Shown here piece after piece: positions 1 through 9,990 of a stretch of DNA of 64,000 bases. The DNA is from Halomonas sp. Bachu 37 (lineage in GTDB: Bacteria > Pseudomonadota > Gammaproteobacteria > Pseudomonadales > Halomonadaceae), in assembly GCF_039691755.1 (NCBI RefSeq), contig NZ_CP137552.1, forward strand, positions 2,728,001-2,792,000, read 5' to 3'. The notes under the pieces were generated by a model, which made no database searches, had not been told where the DNA came from, and saw only the letters and a program-made list of their open reading frames with translations. The translations under genes were made by a program, and so were the position numbers. Position 1 is the first letter of the stretch. The number at the start of each line of letters is the position of its first letter.

Positions 1-1352
<1,352 letters not shown>

Positions 1353-1374
1353 TCGAACTTATACCCGACCAAAA

Positions 1375-1674
<300 letters not shown>

Positions 1675-1683
1675 GTGAATGCC

Positions 1684-1719
1684 GACCAACGCCCTTCTCG
1701 CCACGAGGGGCGTTTTTTT
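1684..1719 (+). terminator. Rho-independent terminator after the ferredoxin gene
   Basis: AACGCCC pairs with GGGGCGTT and is followed by a run of seven T residues. It ends the fabY-like/coaD/yfhL cluster. Confidence 0.85.
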
Positions 1720-1809
1720 ATGGCGTTTCACTGACGAGCCTGTTGCTGCTCCGGGCCATGGCGAACAAGCCCTTCAAGCCGGCCTTCTGGCCATGGATAG
1801 GATGTCATC

Positions 1810-3129
1810 TTGGCTTCCACGTCGCCTTCGCCACCACCGCGTATCTGGTCGCTCGCCTGGCCGATTATCGTCTCGAACATCAGCGTACCGCTGCTGGGCC
1901 TGGTGGATACGGCGGTCATGGGACATCTACCCGATTCTCGCTACCTTGCCGGAGTAACCCTCGGCGCAACGCTACTCGGCTTTCTCTACTGGAGCTTCGG
2001 CTTTCTGCGCATGGGCACGACCGGGCTGGTCGCCCAGGCCCAGGGCCGGGAAAGCGCCAATGAGGTCCGCAATCTGCTGGGGCAGTCATTGGTCATGGCG
2101 GGAGTGATCGGCGCCGGTTTGATTCTGCTCTCTGCACCGTTGATCGAGCTGGGATTATGGTTGCTCGACGGTAGCGAAGCGGCGACCCGGCTGGCACGCG
2201 AGTATGCCGAGATTCGCTTGCTATCGGCCCCGGCGGTGCTCGCCAATTACGCGATTCTGGGTTGGTTTCTCGGTCAGCAGAATTCGCGGGTCACGCTGAT
2301 GATCCTGGTACTGACCAACTGTGTGAATATCGTGCTGGACGTGGTGTTCGTGGTCGGGCTGGGCATGACCAGCAACGGCGTGGCCTGGGCCAGCGTACTG
2401 GCCGACTACACCGCTCTGGCGTTTGGCGCCTGGCTGGTGCTGCGCCGCCTACCCCAGCTTGGTGGGCGTTTCCTGCGCCATCGTCTGCAGAAATTGAGCG
2501 CCTATGCTGAGTTGTTCCATGTCAACACCAACCTTTTCGTGCGAACCCTCGGGCTGCTGTTCGCCATGGCCTTCTTCACCGCCCAGGGAGCGCGCCAAGG
2601 GGATACCGTACTTGCCGCCAATGCCGTGCTGTTGCAGTTCATCATGCTCACCTCTTACGCCCTGGATGGCTACGCCCACGCCGCCGAGTCACTGGTGGGC
2701 CGCGCCTTCGGCCGTCGCGACTGGGAGGAATTCGCTGCCATCGTGCGCTCGGCCGCGTATTTTTCCCTGGTCACCGCCGGTGTGGCCAGTGGTCTCTTCG
2801 CCGTGGGCGGCGATGCCCTGATCGCCCTGCTTACCGGCTTGCCCGAGGTACGTGAGACCGCCGCAACGTACTTGCCGTGGATGATGGTGATGCCGTTGAT
2901 TGCGGTCTGGAGCTATCTGCTGGACGGCGTATTCATCGGTACCACGGCGGTACGCGAAATGCGCAACAGCATCTACATCGGGCTGGCGGCTTATCTTCCG
3001 GCATGGTGGCTGATGCAGGGGTTCGGCAACCATGGCCTGTGGGCGGCCTTCATGCTTTTCGCGCTGGTGCGCTCGCTGGTACTGATAGGCTATTACCGTC
3101 GTTACCGGCGCCTCCACTGGCGTGATTAA
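1810..3129 (+). CDS. MATE-family efflux transporter (DinF-like)
   Basis: The 439-residue inner-membrane protein has about twelve hydrophobic segments in two similar halves, as in multidrug and toxin extrusion antiporters. The N-terminal WPIIVSNISVPLLGLVDTAVMGHL is characteristic of the DinF branch, whose members exchange cations for organic substrates. The start is a TTG with AGGA 7 bases upstream; no in-frame ATG fits the family N-terminus. No LexA site is evident upstream, so SOS control as for E. coli dinF is not supported. The substrate is unknown. Confidence 0.9.
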   Translation: MASTSPSPPPRIWSLAWPIIVSNISVPLLGLVDTAVMGHLPDSRYLAGVTLGATLLGFLYWSFGFLRMGTTGLVAQAQGRESANEVRNLLGQSLVMAGVIGAGLILLSAPLIELGLWLLDGSEAATRLAREYAEIRLLSAPAVLANYAILGWFLGQQNSRVTLMILVLTNCVNIVLDVVFVVGLGMTSNGVAWASVLADYTALAFGAWLVLRRLPQLGGRFLRHRLQKLSAYAELFHVNTNLFVRTLGLLFAMAFFTAQGARQGDTVLAANAVLLQFIMLTSYALDGYAHAAESLVGRAFGRRDWEEFAAIVRSAAYFSLVTAGVASGLFAVGGDALIALLTGLPEVRETAATYLPWMMVMPLIAVWSYLLDGVFIGTTAVREMRNSIYIGLAAYLPAWWLMQGFGNHGLWAAFMLFALVRSLVLIGYYRRYRRLHWRD

Positions 3130-3311
3130 GCGTTGAAGCCTTCCATTGGGTCGGACTCTCTTTTGGGGCATGATCCCCTTTACGCCAACGTCACATCGAC
3201 AATCACCGAAGCGGGGCGTTTCGCGCAGGCGACGACACGACGTGAAAACGAAGCGATACACTCGTATATTAGTGAAGATGCATCCCTAAACAATAAGCGA
3301 GCACCCATCCC

Positions 3312-4622
3312 ATGCTGAAAGCCATTTCCAAGCCAGCGGTCAAGCTGGTGGAGCGCTACCTTCCCGATCCCTATATATTTGTCCTGCTGCTTACCTTGAT
3401 TGCCGCCATCGCGGCGATCGCCGTGGAGCGCCAGACGCCGCTGGCCGTCCTGCGCTTCTGGGGCGACGGCTTCTGGAACCTGCTCACCTTCTCCATGCAG
3501 ATGCTGCTGGTGCTGGTGACGGGCTTCATGCTGGCAAGCTCGCCTCCGGTCAAGCGGATCCTCCAGCGCATCGCCGGCACCGCCAAGAGCGCCGGTGGCG
3601 CGATCATCCTGGTAACCCTGGTCTCGCTGGCGGCAAGCTGGATCAACTGGGGCTTCGGCCTGGTGGTCGGAGCGCTGTTCGCCAAGGAGCTGGCCCGCCT
3701 GGTCCGGGTCGATTACCGCTTGCTGGTCGCCAGTGCCTACACCGGCTTTGTGGTATGGCACGGGGGGCTTGCCGGCTCGATCCCGCTGACCATCGCCACC
3801 GAGGGGCACTTCACCGCCGACCAGATTGGCGTGATTGGCACCGGATCGACGATCTTCGCCTTTTTCAACCTGGCCATCGTGGTCTGCCTGTTCATTGCCA
3901 TACCGCTGGTTAACCGGCTGATGCTGCCGGATGAGAAAGACAGCGTTTATGTCGATGCCAAGCTGCTCGAAGAGCCGGAGTTATCTCATACCCGCGGCAC
4001 GCGTCCGGCGGAGCGGCTGGAAAACAGCATACCGCTATCCTGGCTGGTGGGGATTCCAGGCCTGTTGTTCCTGCTCGATCACTTCTTTCTGCGCGGCGGC
4101 GGCTTGAACCTGAACGTGGTCAACTTCCTATTCCTGTTTCTGGCCATCGTGCTGCACCGAACGCCGCGCAGCCTGCTCATCAGCCTGAATGAAGCCATCA
4201 AGGGCGGCGCTGGCATCGTCATCCAGTTCCCGTTCTACGCCGGCATCATGGCCATCATGGTCCAGTCCGGCCTGGCACAAAGCATGTCGGAGTGGCTGGT
4301 TTCCTTCTCCACCAGCACATCGCTGCCGTTCTGGTCGTTTCTGAGTGCCGGTATCGTCAACCTCTTCGTTCCCTCGGGCGGCGGCCAGTGGGCGGTACAG
4401 GCGCCGGTCATCCTGCCCGCGGCTCAGGCGCTCGGGGCGGACATCTCCCGCGTTGCCATGGCGGTGGCCTGGGGCGATGCCTGGACCAACCTGCTGCAGC
4501 CATTCTGGGCCTTGCCGGTGCTCGCCATCGCCGGCTTGAAAGCCAAGGACATCATGGGCTTCTGCCTGATCCAGCTGTTCATCACCGGTATCATCATCTC
4601 GGTCGGCCTGGTCTGGTTCTAA
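3312..4622 (+). CDS. Short-chain fatty acid transporter, AtoE family
   Basis: This 436-residue polytopic membrane protein has roughly ten to twelve hydrophobic helices. Conserved AtoE-family stretches include WGDGFWNLLTFSMQM, the WINWGFGLVVGALFAKE segment, and a glycine-rich FVPSGGGQWAVQAP loop near residue 355. Family members take up short-chain fatty acids such as acetoacetate or butyrate. It is a single-gene unit with a 180-bp upstream spacer and a strong terminator behind it. The lack of neighbouring CoA-transferase genes means the substrate cannot be fixed from context. Confidence 0.9.
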   Translation: MLKAISKPAVKLVERYLPDPYIFVLLLTLIAAIAAIAVERQTPLAVLRFWGDGFWNLLTFSMQMLLVLVTGFMLASSPPVKRILQRIAGTAKSAGGAIILVTLVSLAASWINWGFGLVVGALFAKELARLVRVDYRLLVASAYTGFVVWHGGLAGSIPLTIATEGHFTADQIGVIGTGSTIFAFFNLAIVVCLFIAIPLVNRLMLPDEKDSVYVDAKLLEEPELSHTRGTRPAERLENSIPLSWLVGIPGLLFLLDHFFLRGGGLNLNVVNFLFLFLAIVLHRTPRSLLISLNEAIKGGAGIVIQFPFYAGIMAIMVQSGLAQSMSEWLVSFSTSTSLPFWSFLSAGIVNLFVPSGGGQWAVQAPVILPAAQALGADISRVAMAVAWGDAWTNLLQPFWALPVLAIAGLKAKDIMGFCLIQLFITGIIISVGLVWF

Positions 4623-4650
4623 GCCGCCCGACCCCGAGATAAACCACTGC

Positions 4651-4683
4651 GTATCCCCGGCTTTTGCCGGGGATACTTTTTGC
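4651..4683 (+). terminator. Rho-independent terminator after the AtoE-type gene
   Basis: An 11-bp stem (GTATCCCCGGC / GCCGGGGATAC) with a short T-rich loop is followed directly by TTTTTG. Confidence 0.88.
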
Positions 4684-4750
4684 GCGACCGGCATTTAAGC
4701 GTCATGCTGATGGGACTGCCATTCTTGTTATTTCCTTGGAGATCGATCCC

Positions 4751-5311
4751 ATGGCTTCCACCCCCTTATCCGAGCATGATCCCGGAGCAACGCAAGCGCT
4801 GGCGGGACAACGGGAACTCTCCATGACCGTGCTGATGACACCGGACATGGCCAATTTCAGCGGCAAGGTACACGGCGGTGCGATCCTCAAGAAACTCGAC
4901 GAAGTGGCGTTCGCTTGCGCCAGCCGCTATTCGGGGCACTACGTGGTGACACTTTCGGTCGATCAGGTCTTGTTCAAACAGCCTATCCACGTCGGCGAGC
5001 TGGTCACGTTTCTCGCTACCGTCAACTACGTAGGACGCTCCTCCATGGAAGTCGGGGTGAAGATCGTGGCCGAGAATATCCGTGAGAAGTTGATTCGCCA
5101 TACCAACAGCTGTTATTTCACCATGGTCGCCGTCGAGGCGGACGGCACGCCCGCTCAGGTTCCGCCGCTCAGTCTGGAGACACCGCTACAGGCGCTTCGC
5201 TTCGAGAAGGCCGCCCTGCGCAAGAAGTTACGCAAACAGGCGGAACAGGAGCAGCAGCGCACCCACGCGCAACATAGCGATGCGCTGGGATCTGCTGCCC
5301 ATCGTGCATGA
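4751..5311 (+). CDS. Acyl-CoA thioesterase (hotdog fold, YciA-like)
   Basis: The 186-residue protein hydrolyses acyl-CoA thioesters. It has a single hotdog domain: TPDMANFSGKVHGGAILKKLDE (with the family's HGG turn and an acidic residue on the central helix), then YVVTLSVDQVLFKQPIHVGE, which is typical of YciA and cytosolic acyl-CoA hydrolases. The C-terminal 40 residues are charged and rich in Lys, Arg and Gln. The ATG at 4751 follows TTGGAGA by 8 bases; the longer frame upstream lacks a site. Its stop overlaps the next start (ATGA). Confidence 0.92.
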   Translation: MASTPLSEHDPGATQALAGQRELSMTVLMTPDMANFSGKVHGGAILKKLDEVAFACASRYSGHYVVTLSVDQVLFKQPIHVGELVTFLATVNYVGRSSMEVGVKIVAENIREKLIRHTNSCYFTMVAVEADGTPAQVPPLSLETPLQALRFEKAALRKKLRKQAEQEQQRTHAQHSDALGSAAHRA

Positions 5312-6369
5312 ATCGGCCAGCCTGTCAGGGAGACGCTGCCATCGAAACGCCTAACGACACTATCCGCCCGCACCGCCGAACCAAGCGAGACCTGCCGCCG
5401 GGACTCGAACGCCTGCATCTTGTCTGGGACCTGTTCATCATGGCGGCGGTGGTGATCAACCTCAGCTTCCTGCTGTTCGATTCGCTGTACCTGCTACCAC
5501 CGCTGAATTCGGCTTTCGAGCAGGTGGCGCCGGGGCTGCATGGCTGGTACGAGACGCACATCCACGCCAATTTCACCGCGATCGACTTGAGCTTCGTCGC
5601 CCTGTTCGTGATGGATGTGCTGCTGGGCTGGCTGGTGGCGATTATCGAGCGCCGCTACCACCGCTGGTTCTTCTACCCGTTCGTCCACTGGTACGACGTG
5701 CTGGGGTGCATACCGGTGAGCGGTTTTCGCCTCCTGCGGGTATTGCGTGTCGTTTCCCTGCTGTACCGCTTGCAGCGCCTGGGGTTGATTCATGTGCAGA
5801 CGTGGGCCGCCTACGCCTTTCTCGCCAAGTATTACGATATCCTGCTGGAGGAGTTGTCCGACCGCATCGCGCTGCGCCTTCTGGGTAACGTGCAGGAACA
5901 GGTCCAGTCCAGCGACTCGCTGACCGAACGGGTCATCGAGCGAGTCGTGATGCCGCGTAAGCAACAGCTGGTTAAGGAAATCGCCGAGCGCCTGGAAGAG
6001 ATGGCGGGTGGCACTTATCAACGTAACCGCGAGGACATTCGCGCCTATATCAACCAGCTGATCGGACGTACCTTGCAGGAGAGTCCTGAAATTCAGCGCC
6101 TTCGCCGGCTACCCATGGGTCACCAGTTGACCCAGGCCATGAATGCCTCGCTAAGCGGAGTGGCCTGGCGCCTGGTGGACGAGATGGCGCTCGGCATCAA
6201 CTCACCCGAATTCGGCAAGCTGGTGGAAAAAGTCGCTGGCAACGGCTTCGATACGTGGCTGCGGGTAGATGAACGCAGCGATCACGTGACCGAGCAGGTG
6301 CTGATCGACGCCCTGGAAATGATCAAGGATCAGATACGCCGCCAACGCTGGAAAGATCGTTACGACTAG
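5308..6369 (+). CDS. Ion-transport-like membrane protein with voltage-sensor-like segment
   Basis: The 353-residue protein starts inside the thioesterase stop codon (ATGA overlap). About four hydrophobic segments lie in the first 170 residues. The last is followed by FRLLRVLRVVSLLYRLQRLG, with Arg every third to fourth residue, the pattern of an S4 voltage sensor. No pore-loop GYG selectivity motif is visible, so it may be a voltage-sensor-only or non-channel member of the ion transport family. The C-terminal 190 residues are soluble and helical. Similar proteins are usually listed as hypothetical or ion transporter; function unproven. Confidence 0.75.
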   Translation: MNRPACQGDAAIETPNDTIRPHRRTKRDLPPGLERLHLVWDLFIMAAVVINLSFLLFDSLYLLPPLNSAFEQVAPGLHGWYETHIHANFTAIDLSFVALFVMDVLLGWLVAIIERRYHRWFFYPFVHWYDVLGCIPVSGFRLLRVLRVVSLLYRLQRLGLIHVQTWAAYAFLAKYYDILLEELSDRIALRLLGNVQEQVQSSDSLTERVIERVVMPRKQQLVKEIAERLEEMAGGTYQRNREDIRAYINQLIGRTLQESPEIQRLRRLPMGHQLTQAMNASLSGVAWRLVDEMALGINSPEFGKLVEKVAGNGFDTWLRVDERSDHVTEQVLIDALEMIKDQIRRQRWKDRYD

Positions 6370-6417
6370 CAACCGCTACGTCTAACAACAGCGAGGATCG
6401 CAAGCGGCATTCACAAC

Positions 6418-6456
6418 GCAACGGGCCAGGCATATGCCTGGCCCGTTGCGTCTTTT
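6418..6456 (+). terminator. Terminator after the ion-transport-like gene
   Basis: A 14-bp perfect stem (GCAACGGGCCAGGC / GCCTGGCCCGTTGC) with loop ATAT is followed by GTCTTTT. It also lies 18 bases beyond the stop of the leftward entericidin-like gene and may serve both strands. Confidence 0.85.
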
Positions 6457-6473
6457 CGCTGTCGATCAGTTGA

Positions 6474-6605
6474 TCAGCTGGCGGCTTCCTGCACGGCTTC
6501 GCCGCCTTCCTCCACGTCCTGGCCGGCGCCTGAAATGGTATTGCAACCCGCCAGGGCACCTGCGGACATCAGCAGAATAAAGCTAAGCGCCATCAATTTT
6601 TTCAT
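6474..6605 (-). CDS. Entericidin A/B-like small lipoprotein
   Basis: This 43-residue gene reads MKKLMALSFILLMSAGALAGC then NTISGAGQDVEEGGEAVQEA. It has a signal peptide with an LAGC lipobox at Cys21, followed by the Gly/Glu-rich NTxxGxGxDxxxxGexxxxAA pattern of entericidins. The start has AAGGAG 6 bases upstream. Family members are small envelope lipoproteins; E. coli EcnA/EcnB form an antidote and toxin pair linked to starvation. Only one copy is seen here, so it cannot be called toxin or antidote. Confidence 0.88.
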   Translation of the reverse strand: MKKLMALSFILLMSAGALAGCNTISGAGQDVEEGGEAVQEAAS

Positions 6606-6867
6606 ATCGTTCTCCTTAACGAGATATTAAATTCACGTACCAGGGTAGAGGCTAATACTTGCGATCGCCACCTGGTGACTTTTCATTTTGTACTGCCTTG
6701 AACTTGGCAGCATCACGTAAAGCGTAACAGCCACTTAGCATTAATGCCTAGTTTTCAATCACTGGTTTCACGGCTGTCCTCCCGAGCTCGCCTTGCTGGT
6801 TCGAGGTAAACCCGCCGCCATGGGCTGCTATGATGGATTAAATCAACTTTAACAAGGAAGCGTATTT

Positions 6868-7308
6868 GTGAACGAGCTGAAACTGGATGAGCGCCTTGAG
6901 GCGGATACCCTTCCCGTGGCGGAGCTACCGTTATGTCGTTTGCTGCTGATGAACGATGCGCGTTTCACCTGGATCGTCCTGGTTCCCCGCCGCCCCCAGG
7001 TCAGCGAGGTCTTCGAGCTCTCACACAGCGAGCAGCAACAGCTGTGGCATGAGGCGACAATACTCGGCAAGGCCATGAAGACGGCGTGCGGTGGCGACAA
7101 GGTCAACATTGCCAGCCTGGGCAACGTCGTCAGCCAGCTTCACGTTCATGTAGTGATCCGCAAACAAGACGATGCCGCCTGGCCGGCTCCCGTCTGGGGC
7201 CATGGTACGCCATTGCCATACGACCTCGATGGTCAGGCCGACATGCGGGCGTTGCTGCTGGCGCAGATAGACGGCATCGATTTTGCCACGCCTAACTTCA
7301 GCTTATGA
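6868..7308 (+). CDS. HIT-domain nucleotide hydrolase/transferase
   Basis: The 146-residue protein belongs to the histidine triad superfamily. The triad QLHVHVV lies near residue 91, preceded by GNVVSQ, and the N-terminal half holds the usual WIVLVPRRP strand. These enzymes cleave or transfer nucleoside phosphoramidates or dinucleoside polyphosphates through the central His. The start is GTG at 6868 with AAGGAAG upstream. It stands alone, and its 3' end overlaps the convergent metal transporter gene by a few bases. Confidence 0.9.
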   Translation: MNELKLDERLEADTLPVAELPLCRLLLMNDARFTWIVLVPRRPQVSEVFELSHSEQQQLWHEATILGKAMKTACGGDKVNIASLGNVVSQLHVHVVIRKQDDAAWPAPVWGHGTPLPYDLDGQADMRALLLAQIDGIDFATPNFSL

Positions 7309-8257
7309 CGGAAGCGGGGCGCATTGGCGTGAGTAACGAGTCCCTGTCGGGCTTCGCTACCCCGGCAACACTCAGCGTGATTCCAAGGACAATGATGGCC
7401 ACCCCACCCCCCAGGGCCATCCCGCCGGCCACCAGTTGCAAGCGGCGAGCGCCGGTCTGCCTGGCGAGACGTCGCTGAGCCCAGTCCCGCGCCACCACGC
7501 TGGCCAGCGCCAGCATGGAAACCGTCAGGGCGGTTCCCAGCGACATCACCAGGACCGCAACCACCCCGGCACTGAACTGGCCCAGCAACGTGGCGGCACC
7601 GAGCAGCAAGACCGCTCCGCTACAAGGGCGTAACCCGATAGCGACCACTGCGACGACCGCAGTACGCCAGTCTCGTGTCTGATGGGGCTCGATATGATGC
7701 GCTCCACAGCAATCGGTATGGTCGTGGTCGTGGTCGTGGTCGTGGTAAAGAGCATAGGCCCGGCGAAGCTGGCGCACGGCACGCCAGCATAGCCACACTC
7801 CCAGGGCAGTCACCAACAGAAAACTGCCCTGCTCCACCCAGGCCACGCTGCCCATCGCCTGACGCGTCAACCAGCCCAGACCATGTACCAGGGCGACCAC
7901 CAGAGTGATTGCCGAGACTCCCTGCAACAGTGCAGCCGCAAAAGAGAGCGCCAGCGCACGACGCAACGCCCCACCCTGTGAGACCAGATACGTGGCCAGC
8001 ACCGCCTTGCCGTGTCCGGGCCCGGCGGCATGAAACACACCATAGGCGAAGCTCACGCCCAGCAGCCCGTTCCAGGCCGCCAGGCTCGGTGCGCTGGAGA
8101 GCTGGGTAATCGCCTGGGTCAAGCCACGATGCAGCTCACGCTGCCAGGCCAGCACCTGATATGCCCAAGTATGCTCTCCTGTCATCAGGTATGCAGCCAG
8201 CATGACAAGCACGACCAGGAAAAACCCGCCCCATACCATTATCCGTTTTACCCGCAC
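7298..8257 (-). CDS. NicO/RcnA-type nickel/cobalt (metal) transporter
   Basis: The 319-residue polytopic inner-membrane protein has about seven hydrophobic stretches. A histidine loop, HDHDHDHDHTDCCGAHH, lies near residue 180, the hallmark of RcnA/NicO metal exporters. Conserved GPGHGKAVLATYL and RPCSGAVLLL motifs flank it. The start is GTG with AGGAGA upstream, and overlaps the end of the DUF1007 gene by 10 bp. It is the last gene of a four-gene overlapping operon with two lipoproteins and a DUF1007 protein. DUF1007 and NicO proteins commonly occur together. Which metal is moved, and in which direction, cannot be read from sequence. Confidence 0.9.
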   Translation of the reverse strand: MRVKRIMVWGGFFLVVLVMLAAYLMTGEHTWAYQVLAWQRELHRGLTQAITQLSSAPSLAAWNGLLGVSFAYGVFHAAGPGHGKAVLATYLVSQGGALRRALALSFAAALLQGVSAITLVVALVHGLGWLTRQAMGSVAWVEQGSFLLVTALGVWLCWRAVRQLRRAYALYHDHDHDHDHTDCCGAHHIEPHQTRDWRTAVVAVVAIGLRPCSGAVLLLGAATLLGQFSAGVVAVLVMSLGTALTVSMLALASVVARDWAQRRLARQTGARRLQLVAGGMALGGGVAIIVLGITLSVAGVAKPDRDSLLTPMRPASVIS

Positions 8258-8901
8258 GCGACTTCTCCTGTCTCGGCAAAATAACGTCCCAGGCCGGGAG
8301 CGGACTCTTGATCCGCATCCAGCAAGGCGGCTTCCATGACTTTATCGGGGTCCGGGTCGGCGGGGATAATACGCCTTTCACACGCTACGCCCCCCGTCAC
8401 ACGCAAGGCTTCGGCCGTGGGTTCGTCGTTCTCGGCGTCATGTACCATTTCCAGATAATAGCTGGGATCGAAGACCTGATAGCGCAGCGTCTTTCCCGCC
8501 AACGAATGCGGCTCTGCCAGCGGCAGGATGAACATGAACACCACCCGCCCCTGACGCTCCATCACGGTGTACTCCTCGACCTCTCCTGTTGCCAACGCCT
8601 CATCGTCGAGATGCAGTTCGGTAAAGTACCCGTGTGATGCCAGGTTATCGCGAATCTCCCCGCCCAATTGATCCAGCCCGGCCTCCAGGTCGCCGCCCTG
8701 TACCTGCTGAAGCTCTTCCATGACGATCAGGCTGTAGAAAGGGTCCATCCGCCAGGTCTGGCGCAGGCCCTGCATGACATCGGCCTCATCGGTCAGCACT
8801 TCGATGCTCATGTCGATCCAGCCGTGCGGGTGCGCCCAGGCGGCGGTCGTCATCACGCCGCACCAGAGCGCCAGGACTCCCATGACGATAGCTCGTATCA
8901 C
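8248..8901 (-). CDS. DUF1007 periplasmic protein
   Basis: The 217-residue protein has an N-terminal signal peptide (cleavage likely after AAWA) followed at once by HPHGWIDMSIEVL, the conserved metal-ligand-like N-terminus of the DUF1007 family. It is presumed to work in the periplasm as accessory to the NicO transporter whose gene it overlaps. The 5' end overlaps the lipoprotein gene by 4 bp (ATGA). The mature N-terminal His-Pro-His could bind metal, but this is inference. Confidence 0.87.
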   Translation of the reverse strand: MIRAIVMGVLALWCGVMTTAAWAHPHGWIDMSIEVLTDEADVMQGLRQTWRMDPFYSLIVMEELQQVQGGDLEAGLDQLGGEIRDNLASHGYFTELHLDDEALATGEVEEYTVMERQGRVVFMFILPLAEPHSLAGKTLRYQVFDPSYYLEMVHDAENDEPTAEALRVTGGVACERRIIPADPDPDKVMEAALLDADQESAPGLGRYFAETGEVACG

Positions 8902-9257
8902 GGTGCCACTCCCATACGCACCTGGAGCGCCACCAGCCAGGGGTCGAGCAGATGAGGAGGCAGCGGCTGTCCGCCGCGTTGCGCGCTGATCAGTAAGCGG
9001 CTCGCCTGTTCGCCTTCCGCCACGACATGGAGCTGGACACGATATTCCGGCCAGCGGGCCAGGGCTCCCTCCGCCCGGCCCAGCGCCAGATCGGCATGGC
9101 GAATGATATAGCCCTGTTCCACCAGCAGGCCCACCGCCTGGCGCAGCGTTTCCTCAGCGGGGGTGGGGAACGTCAAGCCGCGGGGCTCCTGGGGCGGGGC
9201 CGTGGCACAGCCCGCCAATACCAACGCGAACAATCCCACTATCAGGATGCGTTTCAT
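8898..9257 (-). CDS. Small lipoprotein, function unknown
   Basis: This 119-residue protein has a clear lipoprotein signal, MKRILIVGLFALVLAGC, with LAGC before Cys17. The mature part has a compact alpha/beta pattern, with a helix around ETLRQAVGLLVEQGY and strands RVQLHVVAEGE and SRLLISAQRGG. No known family is recognised. It overlaps both neighbours by 4 bp, so it belongs to the metal-transport operon and may be an outer-membrane-anchored accessory. Confidence 0.78.
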   Translation of the reverse strand: MKRILIVGLFALVLAGCATAPPQEPRGLTFPTPAEETLRQAVGLLVEQGYIIRHADLALGRAEGALARWPEYRVQLHVVAEGEQASRLLISAQRGGQPLPPHLLDPWLVALQVRMGVAP

Positions 9258-9835
9258 GAGGCGTCCTCCTGACGAGGGGCCTGCGGCATGCCGGCCTGCA
9301 TGGCGTCGCGAAGGCGCTGGCAGAACTCGGCATCGCTGGCGCTACGGGACTCGCGCAAGTCGCCGAAATGGTCGAACCGGCGAATATCCCGGGACACCCG
9401 GACGAGGTTCTCTGCCCCCCTCTCCACCAGCACCGTCACGCGCTCCCTATCCTCGTGCTCGACTCCGGTCCTGCCGCCGAATTCCAGCATCGCCCCGGTG
9501 GAAAAACCGCCTCCCCGGCCGAAGCCGAAGCCACCGAAGACGTGAGTGCCGCTGCCGAACCGGTCGTACAGGTCATAACCGGGATAGAGACCCGCGCGCT
9601 GACGAACACGGCTGGCAGTTATCACGCCCAGGGGAATATCGGAGCTATCGAGATCGAACTCCCATCCAGTCAGGACTTCCACGCCGGTGTTGAGTATCGT
9701 CTCCGCCGGGACGGTCTCGCTCCAGCGACAGGCTTGCGCCGGTGGCGGCTCCGCTTGTGGCAAGCGGTCCGGCAGCATCTGGCAGCCCGCCAGCCATAAA
9801 CAGCAACCGGCAATACCGATCGGTTTCCAATTCAT
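9254..9835 (-). CDS. Lipoprotein, first gene of the metal-transport operon
   Basis: The ATG at 9835 has AAGGAG 7 bases upstream and gives MNWKPIGIAGCCLWLAGCQM, a lipoprotein signal with LAGC; the longer frame lacks both. The 193-residue product has a Gly/Phe-rich stretch (GGFGFGRGGGF) near residue 100, then FGGRTG and RERVTVLVERG, and a Cys-containing C-terminus. It resembles uncharacterised envelope lipoproteins. Its 3' end overlaps the next lipoprotein gene by 4 bp. No metal-binding motif is obvious. Confidence 0.75.
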   Translation of the reverse strand: MNWKPIGIAGCCLWLAGCQMLPDRLPQAEPPPAQACRWSETVPAETILNTGVEVLTGWEFDLDSSDIPLGVITASRVRQRAGLYPGYDLYDRFGSGTHVFGGFGFGRGGGFSTGAMLEFGGRTGVEHEDRERVTVLVERGAENLVRVSRDIRRFDHFGDLRESRSASDAEFCQRLRDAMQAGMPQAPRQEDAS

Positions 9836-9990
9836 GTCGACTCCTTGCGAATGCTTTTCGGACCCGGTCGCCAGATTAGCAATAGCCGGCTGGCTCGGTG
9901 GTGGTGGGCGCGTTAAGCTCGACGCCAAGCCTTGCCCTTGCGAACAATTGAGTGTGCTACAACTGACAACCCGATGCGGAGAATGTGCCG

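Noticed and set aside
7722..7744. Tandem GTGGTC-type repeat (TGGTCGTGG) that could look like a regulatory repeat
   Set aside because: It encodes the His-Asp loop of the NicO transporter.
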